A stretch of 64,000 nt of DNA from NCBI RefSeq assembly GCF_021917145.1, contig NW_025813700.1:372001-436000 (forward strand). Reading direction: 5' to 3'. Below the pieces are notes generated by a model, which worked only from the letters and a program-made list of their open reading frames with translations, was not told the origin of the DNA and did no database searches. Source of the stretch: Hypomesus transpacificus. Taxonomy: Eukaryota; Chordata; Actinopteri; Osmeriformes; Osmeridae. Each line of letters begins with the position of its first letter. The stretch's first letter is position 1. A program made the position numbers and the translations under genes. Below are positions 1 through 31,059 of the stretch, one piece after another.

Positions 1-3000
<3,000 letters not shown>

Positions 3001-3282
3001 AACATATCAACATAAACAACTAGGCACATGCTTTAAAAGTGGTGTAGTCAGAATAAACAATTAAAAATTGAGCTTAGACTTTTTGTACCCATTTTTGAAT
3101 TTACAGCAATATGTTCACTTTATAATAAAAACATGTTTATAGGGAGGAATACCTGTGTATTAAGTTCTGAATGTACCGTAAATTCCGAAATAAAATCTGT
3201 TTATTCACATCGTTTTTCTTGTTGCATGCATTCGCAGTTCCATTGTTGATATTTCATATTAGGCTCCAGGAAAGACAATAAA
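3001..3282 (+). terminator. 3' UTR and poly(A) signals of the SLAIN-family gene
   Basis: AT-rich sequence follows the stop codon. AATAAA hexamers lie at 3124-3129, 3189-3194 and 3277-3282. Which one is used cannot be told from sequence. Confidence 0.5.
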
Positions 3283-3689
3283 TTTGAATGCTAAACTAAC
3301 GCATTATGCTTGTAACGGTTGTGCTGGACCCCCTCCCCCCTCCGTGCTAACAGTGGGCTGTGTGATTGGTTCAGGCCTCGAAAACAGCCTTCAGGATCTA
3401 CAATGGCGACCAGGCCTTGAATACGCACCATGACAAATATAACCTAATTCCGTATGTTCGGCGAAGAAAGACAACGTTTACTAGAAAATTGAACTAAACG
3501 AACAAATATTACGTCTCGGTCTGGTAAGAGCATTATGCACTCATCGCAATATAACGGCGGGTCGTTTAGTTACGGCCTAGTGAGGGCCTTCTAAACCCCC
3601 TGAAATAATACAATGGCCGACACTGCAGTTATAGCTAGGAAGCTAAATAGAAAAATGGCTGTCGAGGGTCAATAGCACTTACGCCATTT

Positions 3690-4140
3690 CAAACCATCGA
3701 CATTTGCTTGCCTAAAAATCTCATTAATAGCTACTAGCAAAATGTATTTATTTCGGTATACTGTAGCCTGAGTGTTGCTGATCGCTGCCTTCTTTGCTAA
3801 TTTGCTAGATAGCTAGAATATATTGTGCTAACTAAATGCTACCCGATTTAGCTCACGCTACTCGCTAGACCCAAATGACTGTCAATGTAGCTAGCAAACG
3901 TTAGCCATTTGGCCAGTAGATGCATACCTAGCTAGCTAGCCAGCTAGTCATTTTTCTAGCTACTAGCTAGCCAGGTAGCAATTGAAAGTGGTAGTAGCTA
4001 GCTCTAGCTAAATAACGTTAGCTAGTAACTAGCGTAGGCTTCCTGCTTCAAATCGAATTTCATGCTAGGTTTTGCTTACCAGCTGAATACATACATTTGT
4101 CAAGCTTAGACCTAGCTAGGTTGCTAGCTAGATACAATTT
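3690..4140. repeat. TAGC/GCTAGC-rich low-complexity block
   Basis: Dense, irregular occurrences of gctagc, ctagcta and the palindrome-like aacgttagc are spread over about 450 bp upstream of zfx. There is no fixed repeat period. Similar but shorter clusters lie upstream of taf1 (about 30170-30215) and rhog (about 34240-34350). Confidence 0.6.
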
Positions 4141-4965
4141 GAAATTAAACATGGGTGGCATTTATTATGGTCTGAAAAAGTGTCTGGCTTCTGTTCTAAT
4201 AATAATAGTTCACAATGAATTCTATATTAACTGGCAGCAAGCCACCTCCACAGTCCCGATAAAGTTAATGTTATTATGATAGGCTGCAGCCATGTCGGTT
4301 CTGGAGGTAGTGCCATCCATCCAGCTACAGCAAGAGTACTCTTCACCCATTGAACCCACAGTGTACACTGTTTGCATATTACGTGACCTACTAGCTGCCT
4401 TCTAGTGGAATATCTGTGAAATTACAAATTGATGCGTTCATTTTTCTTATCCGGTTGATAAGCCAGCCACATTCATCCCCACACAGATCCGAAGAGAGCA
4501 GATTATGCTGATTGAACACTCAGGTTACTAATGAGTAAATTTGCTCTCCAGTCAGAATGGAATAATTATATTTAAACTACAGAGGGTACAATTTGTGAGT
4601 GCTTGCACCAGCCCGCAGCTGGGGCAGTTGTAACTATATCACCTCCAAACCTATTGTTTCCATTAATATCAAATGTCCGTAATGTTCAAATATTTTGAGA
4701 AAAAAAAGTTTTTCTATTTTAACTACGAAAGGACAAACACAACAGACATGACTATCTTTAAAACAACTGCAAGCAAGGTCCTCCTCTATCTTCCTTTTTG
4801 TCATGCTGTCAAATAAAACTTCAAAATGCTGGAAATGCATCTTTAAAGTAAAGTGGGCTTTTTTTGCCCTGATTTCTTCTGGTTTTCTGACACCTCAAGT
4901 CTGCAGGTTGTTACAACTACATAGTTCAATGTCAAATGTAATTGTTCAGTGGAGTGGAACTTGTT

Positions 4966-5045
4966 ATGACCCCTGATAGTTCAGTGGTTAAGGATGTGGG
5001 CTACTGTGTGAGGGGTCTTGTGTTCAAATCTGGTTGAAGGATGAA
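4966..5045 (+). repeat. tRNA-like sequence, probably an old SINE head
   Basis: A perfect A-box (TAGTTCAGTGG, from 4977) is followed after typical spacing by a B-box-like GTTCAAATC (about 5022-5030). No convincing cloverleaf or SINE body follows, so this is read as a degraded tRNA-derived repeat and not a tRNA gene. Confidence 0.35.
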
Positions 5046-5229
5046 ATTAATGCTTGTTCAATGACTGAATTCATTGAAATCAAAATATTTTTTTCAGAAT
5101 TTCTTTGAATTGAATATTCTTTTGGTAATGCGTTGTGTAGGTCGTAAATTTCAATCTGTATGGTCTTAAAATGTCTTAAATTTGACTTACTGAAACCTGC
5201 AGGAACCCTGACTTAAAGCAGTTAATAGA

Positions 5230-8200
5230 ATGGACCAGTGTGGAGATGTGCTGAACTTTCAAATGCAAGACTCAAAGCTTTCCCACACAGTCATTATGCA
5301 GGACTTTGGTAAGTTATGTCCCCATTGTGTGAGACCGATTTTATTGAATAGAATATGTGTAAAATTCAACAGTATTCATACTGAGATATCCCTTAATCAA
5401 ACCATGACTTCCACACAGTGGCAGGGATGGGCGGCATGGCCCACATCGACGGAGACCACATCATCGTGTCCGTCCCCGAGGCCGTGCTGGTGTCGGACGT
5501 GGAGACGGACGAGGGCTTCGCCTTCGAGCATGAGCTGGTGTCCGAGGTGGTGGAGGGGCCGGACATTTGCTGCGGCGACGGGTCCGTGGAGGCGGACGGC
5601 ATCTCTCTCGGCGAGTCCGTCCTGGGGGCCGACGTGGCCATCGAGGAGGTCTTGGACTCCAACCACCACGTGCTGACAACGGGCCTCATGGAGGAATCGG
5701 CCGGCGTTCCCCACCAGGTCTTCGAGATGGTCTCGGAGGAGGTCCTGGTCTCCAACTGCGACTCGGAGACGTTTGCCCACGAGGAGCAGGAGGACATGGC
5801 AGACTCTGTCGTCACCGGCCACTCTGAGGAACAGGACGACGAGGACGAGAGGAGCGCCTCGGAAGACTACCTCATGATCTCTCGTAATTCAAATGTTTCA
5901 TCGTCCTTCTTTTGCCTTTCGCAATCTTTTGTCAGGAATCGTCCGACTTGAGAAGTTTGGGTCAGACGGTAAGATACAAGTCGTATACTTTTCTACTTCC
6001 CAGTGGATGATGTTGGGGAGAAGCTGCACATGGAGGGTTCCCCTCTCAAGCTGAGCACTGGGGTGTTGCAGGAGGAGGACAGCTCTAAAGAGGGAGACGA
6101 CTCCGAGGTCATCAAAGTGTACATCTTCAAAGCCGAGACTGATGATGACGTGGACATCGGTGAGGGCCCCAGTTATCACACTTGTCAGTTAAGCTGTGGA
6201 AGTAGTGGGCCCAAAAAAAGACACCCATCCATTTATTTGTCTCTCTCTCTAACCTCTGCCCCGTTCTTCATTGCGTGAAGGTGGAACGGAGATCGTGGCG
6301 GAGAGCGATTTCCAGAACGGCCATGCTGTGCTGGAACAAGGAAGTATGGGAAAGATGTCGAGGGAGAAGATGGTGTACATGGCTGTGAAGGACCCATCTC
6401 AGGAGGAGGCGGACATGAGTAAATCCCTTTACCCCCTCTCTCTCTGTCTCTCTCTGTCTCTCTATGTCTCTCTCTCTGTCTCTACAATCCATCCAACAGA
6501 ACAAATAATCATTTGTGTTGCAATTGCACTTGCCTGACTGATGTCCTTGTGTGTGAGCAGACTGCAGCGAGATGGCTGACGAGGTGTACATGGAGGTGAT
6601 CGTTGGAGAAGAGGAGGCCCCTGCCATCCAGGAAGTGCTGGACGACTCCAGCCATAAGAGCTTTGCCCCTGTAGCCTGGGCTGCAGCCTATGGTAAAACC
6701 GTGTTTTATCGCCACAACAAACTTTTATGGTGCTATGTATACAACAAACAAGAAGGATTGTCTGAACTCGTATAGCATCTATAGTTTGAAGCTTAGCAAA
6801 CAAATTAAAGTCAATTATAAAAAAAACTTTTACCCCTTCTCTTTCTCTCTTCTCAGGTAACGGTCTGGAATCCAGACTGGAGAACAAAACCAGTGGCGGG
6901 GGACACTACCTGAAGATCAGCGATAGTCTTAGCACCAGCCGAGCCCTCAAACAGAAGATCAAGAAGAAGAGGAAGGGAGAAGCCCGGCAGTGTCAGACAG
7001 GTACGAAGGCGGGCGTCTCCAAAGTCCTCTACATTGTTCTGACAGTTTTTGATTGGGGGGGAGGAGGAGGAGGGGGGGGGTGAATCTGCTAACTCATGTT
7101 GCCGTCTCTTGGTGTCCTCAGCTGTGATCATCGGCCCGGACGGCCAGCCCCTGACCGTATACCCCTGCCACATCTGTGGCAAAAAGTTCCGATCGCGGGG
7201 CTTCCTGAAGTGCCACATGAAAAACCACCCGGACCACATGCTCAAGAAGAAGTACCAGTGCACCGACTGCGACTTCACCACCAACAAGAAGATCAACTTC
7301 CACAACCACCTGGAGAGCCACAAGCTCACCGTCAAGAACGACCGCGTGCCCGAGTTCACCGAGTTCACCCGGCGCTACTGCGTGGCCAGCCCCCTCAGCC
7401 CCAACAAACTCATCCTGCGCGACAAGGAGCCCAAGATGCACCGCTGCAAGTACTGCGACTACGAGACGGCCGAGCCGGGCCTGCTCAACCGCCACATGCT
7501 GGCCGTGCACAGCAAGAACTTCCCGCACGTGTGCGTGGAGTGCGCCAAGGGCTTCCGCCACCCGTCCGAGCTCAAGAAGCACATGAGGACGCACACGGGC
7601 GAGAAGCCCTTCCACTGCCGCCACTGCGACTTCCGCTGCGCCGACCAGTCCAACCTGAAGACGCACGTCAAGAGCAAGCACGGCGCCGAGTTGCCGTTCA
7701 AGTGCGGCCACTGCCCGCAGGCCTTCCCGGACGAGGAGGAGCTCCAGGGCCACATGGACGTGCTGCAGGGCCACAAGACGCACCAGTGCCCCAACTGCGA
7801 GCACAAGAGCACCAACTCGAGCGACCTGAAGCGCCACGTCATCTCGGTGCACACCAAGGACTTCCCTCACAAGTGCGACATGTGCGAGAAGGGCTTCCAT
7901 CGGCCGTCGGAGCTCAAGAAGCACGCCGAGACTCACAAGGTGGGCCGGCTGCACCAGTGCCGCCACTGCCAGTTTAAAACCCCCGACCCCTTCACCCTCA
8001 GCCGGCACATACTGTCCGTCCACACCAAAGACTTGCCCTTCAAGTGCAAGCGTTGCCGCCGAGGCTTCAGGCACCAGCTGGAGCTCAAGAAGCACATGAA
8101 AACGCACAGCGGACGCAAGGTCTACCAGTGCCAGTATTGCGAGTACAGCTCGTCGGACGCGTCGGGTTTCAAGCGGCACGTCATCTCCATCCACACCAAG

Positions 8201-8299
8201 GACTACCCTCACCGCTGCGACTACTGCACCAAGGGTTTCCGCAGGCCGTCAGAAAAGAGCCAGCACATCGTGAGACATCACAAGGACATTTTAATGTAG
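5230..8299 (+). CDS. zfx: Zinc finger protein ZFX-type transcription activator
   Basis: The coding exons are 5230-5308, 5419-5883, 6004-6159, 6281-6418, 6561-6692, 6857-7000 and 7122-8299; they sum to 2292 bp, or 763 aa, against about 805 aa in human ZFX. The N-terminal half (to about residue 370) is the acidic activation domain, with family blocks [36 protein letters not shown] and [14 protein letters not shown] basic KIKKKRK patch follows and may be a nuclear signal. The last exon carries the whole C2H2 array, ending in the conserved [19 protein letters not shown] finger. ZFX activates transcription from CpG-island promoters; fingers 11-13 are known to be the main DNA readers and are intact here. 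Unusually, finger 3 has lost all four metal ligands and finger 7 has altered His spacing. The last exon is very GC-rich at third positions, which creates long spurious frames. The start is the ATG that opens the first in-phase exon. Confidence 0.95.
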
Positions 8300-9475
8300 A
8301 GCTTTAACACACACACACACAAACACACAACCCCTCTCTTCCCCATCCAGAACATTCTCCGTCTGACTAGAGTAGGGAAATGATTTGTAAAATGGTAAAA
8401 GAAATATCATTTGCTCACCGTTTTCGATATTTATTAACGTTGTAGCCCCCAAATTCTCATCAAGTACTCACTCATGGGGTCGTTTCCACCAGGCAGAAAC
8501 CAGGCCCACTCTGAACTGACTAACATTGCAGCAAACACGTTTTCTTATAGTTGTCTGAATTGAAAATGTATTGGATTCTGGGTTTAAGTGTCACGTACTA
8601 GAATATATGTTCTCTATGAATGCCATGAATGTTGGTTGTAACCCTCACTTTAACCTCTGAAAGTGACTCAGAGTTTGTATGATTTTAGCAAAGCTAGCAA
8701 TAAGTAATGAAAATTGATCATGATTAATGCTATGAGAGAGAAAAAAAACCTGCAATTTCTTGTCTATTCTGTTGTCCAAGATGGATGTGAGTAACCAGCT
8801 TTTCACTTGGGTTTCTGCTCATACAAACGCTTTGGAAGAAAACATTTGTCAGACAATATCTTTCCCCTTCCACGTAGCAAACGCCCCGAGCCAACGTCAT
8901 CTTCATCGTATCAGGTATGAATCATGTATAAGTCGATCAGTGTTCCTTTAATCTTTACAATATCAGGTTTTTAAAAATCTTCACATAATGATTGCATTCA
9001 CGTTGAAGACACTGTATGCCATATACATTTCCCAGCTACCCTGGTTTTTAGAACTGAACCACAGGGTGCAAACCAAAACAGTAGCTCTGCTTGTAACAGA
9101 AGCCAAACATGTTGTGCATCCTTGACTCTCACCTGCGTCACACCATGTTGACTCATTTCAGGCCATATGCATTCAGCCCTTTTAATTAAAAAGGGTCAAA
9201 TTATTGTTTATTAATTTAAGAGTTTTTAACACCTTATGATTAAAGAATAACTATTTGAAAGAACACGTCTATCATGCCCCCCTTTATTTTTACTGCAGTG
9301 ATCGAGTAAAGATTCAATATCACAAAGGATATTTTAAATGTTATATCAAGGTCCAACAATTGTTACTAAACAAACACCAGAACTCTAATTGTACTATGTC
9401 CCCACAATATTCTTAAATATACAGAAACATTATTTAAATAGAATAAACCCATATAAATAAAGGATTATGAAAACC
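8300..9475 (+). terminator. zfx 3' UTR and convergent 3' end with the mucin-like gene
   Basis: AT-rich non-coding sequence with no supported frame. Candidate + strand poly(A) signals are ATTAAA at 9239-9244 and AATAAA at 9442-9447 and 9456-9461. On the minus strand, AATAAA (plus-strand TTTATT at 9283-9288) would end the neighbouring mucin-like transcript. If the distal + signals are used, the two 3' UTRs overlap by roughly 200 nt. Confidence 0.45.
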
Positions 9476-9653
9476 GGATTTCTGATAAGATGGCAAAAGC
9501 ACTGCCTTACTGCTAGTAAAATGATTTTGAGTTCATAAGAACACATTGACTGACTGAATATATGGTTTCAATGGTACACATCTGTGAAAACAATTGTTGC
9601 GTATTTGCTCAATAGTTCATTGGTGTGGCGGAGGTCCCCCAGTGTGGGCCTGC

Positions 9654-12351
9654 CTACATGGGCCTTCCCATCTGGGCCCGGGGGAACTGGGTCCTGGAGT
9701 TGTAGTCTGGAGCGGTGTAGGCAGGTGCAGGGGGGGTCGGACCAGGGTAACCTCCTCCCTAAGAAACCAACACGTCAGTCAACGTGACCTCTACGATGCA
9801 AACCCTGCTTGGGTTAGGTCTCACACGATCTTACGACTGTGACGCGCGTCCACGCGCCCACTCACCATCATGCTGCTCTGTCTGGAAACGGGTTGGGAGG
9901 GTCTGTAGTCGTCATAGCGATCTACGGGTTGGGAGGGTCTGTAGTCGTCATAACGATCCACGGGTGGCGCTCTGTCCTCGTAGGGGTTTCTAACTGAGGG
10001 GGAGCGTCCGTTCCCGATAGGCTGGGTCAGGCCGGTGGCAATGCTGCAACCGCAAAACGCAACGTTATGGAGCAGCCAGGCAACATGGAACAAGCAGATG
10101 TTTATCATGCGATGTTTTTCAGGAGGACACACGACTGAATTGTTGTACTAAAGTAAAATCACATGTACAATATTTTAGCGCCCCAAAAAATTCATAAAAA
10201 CTTCTCACTTGTATGGCTGATTTCCTGGATTGATCGTGGGCTTCCTATCAAAAGAAGGCTGTATAACATTTGGCTGAGGGCTGAAAGAGATCAAATAAAA
10301 ATCAAGAGCATATCGGGAACATGGACTGAGTAGAAAAATGAAAACAGAGGATACATACTTGTAGGGCTGATATCCTGAAGTGGGTCGAGTTGGCTGGTCC
10401 AAGGAAGGGCGCAATACATTCGGCTGAGGGCTGAAGAGAATTGAGGAAAAATCAGGGTAGTGTCGTCATTTCAAACAGCGTCCATGCCGATCATGTTTTT
10501 TCAAGAGCACGTTATAGAAGCAGTTTGAGCTCAATATTTAGGCCCTTCCCATTGATGAGACACAATCAAGTCCCTCAAATGATTCTGTCAACCAGTACGC
10601 CTGCTGGGAGGAGGTTACCTGTAAGGCCCGCTTGGGCGGTTGGTCATAGGGAGCCTCTCTTGCGTGGGCTGCACATACGGACCTTTGGGACGACTCTAAA
10701 AGCAGGCAGATAACCAGCCAGTGAGTTATTGAGGAGGAACATTCAAGACACAAAACGGGGGAAGAGATGTCGACCTAGCGTAACAGATCATTTCTGGATG
10801 TGGGCATTTTCGTGCTGTTATTTACAAAAATGAGACGGAAATGCTTTGGTATTTAGGCTCAGTATGTTTGGTTTCTTATCGTCTTTTTCAATGGCTTGTG
10901 ACTTCTCACTGAGGTTCGAGTTTCAGCCCCCGCCCTTTTATGGCGATGTGAGTCAAGATGATACATGGGTTTAACTGCCCATGACGGAAAAACACCTCAC
11001 ATCTGGTGAATGTTTGACTGCCAGGATCAGATACAACTCATTATTACTAAGTGTACAAGACAGGGCATTAACCTTAAGATATGGCCCATGACATTCTGTA
11101 ACTACAAAAACACAGTCAAGTCAATATTCCTCCTGTCTGTGAATCAATTTACAGCATGTGGTTGTTTGTGGTGTTTATGGTGGTGCTACTTACTGGCATG
11201 TCTCCAGCAAACACCAAGTTAGAATACGCGCCATCTTGACTGTTCGGATCTACGTAATGGTTCCCTTGTGGCCGTTTGGCGCTGAAAAGAGGAACAATAC
11301 GAAATTACATTTACATTTAGTCATTTAAGGCAAGTAGGGTGACGTGCCTTGCCCAAGGACACAATGTCATTTTGCACGGCCAGGAATAGAACCGGCAACC
11401 TTCTGATTACGAGTCCGATTCCCTAACCGCTCAACCGCCTGACTCCCAGACCTCATTTAGGTCTCATCCCGTCTGAATCACTTGACTTCCATCCTCTCAC
11501 CCCTTTGTATCCTTCGGCGCTTTGGCAGGTTTATTGAAATAATGGACCAACTGGACTGTGACGCCGACGATGACGGCGAGAGCCAATCCCGGTAGAGACG
11601 CCACCAGGGCGAAAGTCACAACGGTCCACTTCTGCTCACAGTTGTCACCCATGAACCAATGGTCTTTATCGCTGTTGCACCTGCCAAGAAATGACCACAC
11701 CTGACATGGGTTTTCCCTCAAACGGGAAACATCCCTGAATGTACGTGAATGTCGTCTCTCACGAGGTAACCCTAATGGACAGTGCAGATGTGAGGACATG
11801 GTCAAAGCTGTGCCACATGATTGGAAGTAGCTCTTGTTCATACAACACATCAGAGAAAAACGAATCGAGCTGAGAGACGGCGCACAAAGCGTCATAACGT
11901 ACCTACAAAACGGCTTGCCACCCTTACAAGAACACAGGCTGTTTTTTCCGCATCCGGCCAAGGCTTCATTGCACGTAGCAAAGTCCCCGACGCCCCTACA
12001 ATAGACTTAAGAAAATGACAACCCCATGAGACGGGCCGCCTTCGCTCAGGACGTCGCAGTACGGTGCAAGAGAACACCAAACAAGACTGTCCACTACTCA
12101 CGATCTGCTGTCGTGGGAACTTGAGAAGTTGTAGTAGCTGGACCAGTTGTAGTGGCTGGACCTGGAGCAGTTGTAGTAGCTGGAGCTGGAGCAATTGTAG
12201 TGGATGGACCTGGAGCAGTTGTAGTGGATGGACCTGGAGCAGTTGTAGTAGCTGGAGCAATTGTAGTAGTTGGACCAGGCGGAGTAGTACCTTGTCCGAT
12301 AACAGAAACGGGGACCAGAAGAATTAAACTTAAAAAGATGAGCAGCTTCAT
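9654..12351 (-). CDS. Unrecognised mucin-like single-pass membrane protein
   Basis: Nine exons join in phase: 12102-12351, 11903-12005, 11501-11680, 11194-11281, 10619-10695, 10359-10430, 10209-10280, 9866-10043 and 9654-9758. They total 1125 bp, or 374 aa. Order of parts: signal peptide (MKLLIFLSLILLVPVSVIG); a Thr/Pro/Ala repeat stalk of TTTAPGP-type units, likely O-glycosylated; a Cys-rich EGF-like module (YCRGVGDFATC to GDNCEQKW); one transmembrane helix (TVVTFALVASLPGLALAVIV); then a long Pro/Tyr/Arg-rich cytoplasmic tail. The tail contains two homologous exons (SPQPNVLRPSL and SPQPNVIQPSF) and two copies of VDRYDDYRPSQP. Stalk, EGF-like module and membrane helix in that order resemble membrane mucins such as MUC3/12/13/17, but I do not recognise an orthologue. 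The tyrosine-rich tail could bind SH2 or WW partners, which is speculation. Introns are short, about 78-425 bp. Confidence 0.8.
11305..11448 (-). mobile_element. tRNA-derived SINE, internally deleted copy
   Basis: On the minus strand this shows the same tRNA-like head as the other family copies, with the B-box visible as ggttctattcc-type sequence, and the characteristic cacttgccttgcccaagg-type body. The tail stem block (gcagacgctcttatccagag in other copies) is missing, so about 50 bp have been lost. It sits in intron 3 of the mucin-like gene. Confidence 0.7.
12120..12290 (-). repeat. Coding tandem repeat of the Thr/Pro/Ala mucin stalk
   Basis: Imperfect units of about 18-30 bp encode TTTAPGPS/A and TTIAPAP variants in exon 1 of the mucin-like gene. 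The repeat stays in frame. Copy number is likely variable between individuals, as in other mucin stalks. Confidence 0.75.
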
Positions 12352-13351
12352 GTTGCCCTGGCTCGCTCCTTCAATGCACCAGCAGCATTTGGTGTAAATA
12401 GAGAGCTAAGGTGGTGATCAAGGGTTACGTTTTTTTTTTACGGAGGGGGGGGGGGGGGGGGGGGGGGGCGGATGTGCAACGCAATCTTACCCAATCGTGT
12501 AGTTTGTACTTGACATACACACTCGTTTGCAATTCTGATTAAGAGTTTTTCTGAATTGAGTTCTGACAATTTGAGTTTCTGCTTAACCATGCAGGGGCAA
12601 AACCTTGAATCCATGTCATTTCACCCAACCCTTTATAAAATCTAAAGAATTTTGGTAAAATAAACAACTAATCCAAAACTTTATCATTAGATTGCTCTCG
12701 CTCAGAGTCCATATTCTGACCCCAGAGGGGAGTGGACGAAAGTTGGTGATTGGAAGGGCTGAACCAACTGGCAAGCAGAGGAATGCAGATTTATGGCACA
12801 TGGAAAACATTCGGATGGCACCAATTTAGTCATAAAACCATTAGCTTCTTCAATTTGAAGCAAGTCAAGCAGGGGTGGGAGAAGGATGACGTCACCCGTT
12901 TCTGATCAAACCAACAACAGATAAAGGCTTCATGTCAGCATTTATTCACCTCAGCGAAGCACCAAACTGAAAAAAAACCTTGACAGCTGTACAATTGCAA
13001 GAATGAGATCAAACTATCCAACTTGCTTCGAAAGCTTCATTTGAGATTGTACAAGTTCAATATCAACAACAAAATGCACTGCAACGTTAGCAACTTACAT
13101 GAGCGTAAAAAAAAACGAAAAACAAGTCTATATACACACACATGTTTTGGTACATTGAAAAGAATGTACCATTTAGAAGACATTGATTAAAAGCATCAAG
13201 TATGGAATTCAAACATTCTTTGTACAAAAAGAAGCTTTCTCAAGGCCAGCAATGCATGAATGGTGAAGACAGACATACTATGTTTGCTTTTAAATTGTCA
13301 CAAGAAAGGGATTGAAAGAGAGCGAGAAGAGTTGGGGGTCCAAAGGTTTTA
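12352..13351. other. Short intergenic stretch: mucin-like gene promoter side and taf1 3' UTR
   Basis: Both flanking genes run on the minus strand. taf1 3' UTR runs from 13351 down to a poly(A) signal (plus-strand TTTATT at 12941-12946). The rest, about 400-580 bp, must hold the mucin-like promoter; a weak TATA-like tctattta lies about 50 bp upstream of its ATG. A 24-nt poly-G run lies at 12445-12468. No other gene is seen. Confidence 0.5.
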
Positions 13352-29829
<16,478 letters not shown>

Positions 29830-30550
29830 CCTGACACTGAGAGACGTTTAACATACATGTCAGCAAACTGTTGACATTTATACTAACTACTGTTGAACTC
29901 TATGTATGTTTTGAAAGACTTAGTCTAGAGATGTGACTTGACCAATGTTGCAATATTAGTTCAAACTCAAGGACGTTGTCCCGCAGTGTTTAGTGGCTGG
30001 ACAAGCTTAGTTAACGACAACTATTACAGCTGCTACTGTACATTGTGATAACATACCTCAGTTGCTTGGCTTTCGGTCACTTATAGATAGATCAGTGGAC
30101 TTAAGTCAGTCGGGCTGCAGCCAGCTACACATGCATTATCATCAAATTCAGCGCAGAACTATGACCAAAGCTGTACTAGTTACTTAGCTAACTAGCTGGG
30201 CTAGCATAGCCCGGCTGGGTATCGCCCTCAATGTCCTTATCGTTTCTTTCTCACTAGAAACTCTGTGTTGAGGTGTAAAAAAGCGTAAACTAATCTACAT
30301 ATCTTTGTTTAGAATGAACGTTAATCAGATATGCAAGCTAGCTATACGGTTTCATGTTGTTTTTTTAATCTGGAAACGCAGGCAAGCGAGCAAGCGATGC
30401 TGGCGCTTGCGCACAACAAATTTCCGTACGAGATGGCCAGCCTCGCGCTCAGTTTTAGACAGAGAACGGTACTTGGTCGCCATCTACCGGACACAGTATG
30501 ACAACTGGTGCCTGTTCTTTCGATTTGAATAAGTACTTGTCGACATTAGA
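29830..30550 (-). promoter_or_regulatory. taf1 5' UTR and promoter region
   Basis: No coding frame is supported. A YY1-like motif, AGATGGCGACC on the minus strand (about 30476-30486), and a TAGC-rich cluster (about 30170-30215) lie upstream of the taf1 ATG. There is no TATA box in a convincing place. The motif core ATGGCGACCA also occurs upstream of zfx. Confidence 0.4.
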
Positions 30551-31059
30551 AATTGGTAAAGGCCATAAATAAAATGTGAAACAATATTCCACATTCCAAC
30601 ATGTATATGGTATAGTAAGAAACAAAGAATCCTTGCTTGTATTTTGTGTAGAGCATACTGTATTCAGAGGTCAACATGTTCTATGCTGTCTTGACAGATA
30701 ATGCCGTGTATTTAATCGCCTGACGGTGACCTCCTTGAGATCCTCTCAGCATTAATGCGTTTCTTTCAGACTTCCGAGAACATTTGCGTCTTCTACAAGG
30801 CTTGCACGCGTCATGTTATGCAGTACACGTCGGTGTGAGTCATTCGTGCACATGAATAGACCATCTCAGCAAACAGCCACAATGAGATGTTTGTGTGAAA
30901 AGTGGCCTTGCAGGTATGATGTAAGTGTTCAGCGCGAAAGCACACCGCAGCCTGTCCTATGCCATTTGTCGCACTTACGATGCACACTGTTAACAGCATC
31001 TACACGACTGTCAGAGACACACACACAAAAAAGATGAAAACAGGCAAAGTGTTAACCCA

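Larger units (their letters stand above)
3300..5229 (+). promoter_or_regulatory. zfx upstream region: promoter, non-coding 5' exon and first intron (inferred)
   Basis: No coding frame is supported here. An inverted CCAAT box (attggt, 3365-3370) is followed by a YY1-like motif, CAATGGCGACC, at 3401-3411, which together suggest a promoter near 3360-3450. The first coding exon of zfx at 5230 is preceded by AT-rich intron-like sequence, and a 5' non-coding exon presumably lies between. The stretch also holds a TAGC-rich block and a tRNA-like repeat, listed separately. Confidence 0.4.

Noticed and set aside
7118-8212. 364-codon open frame antisense to the zfx zinc-finger exon
   Set aside because: It mirrors the C2H2 repeats of the strongly GC3-biased exon; its residue pattern (repeated LVAL and VHLE) is a shadow and it has no splice or start context.
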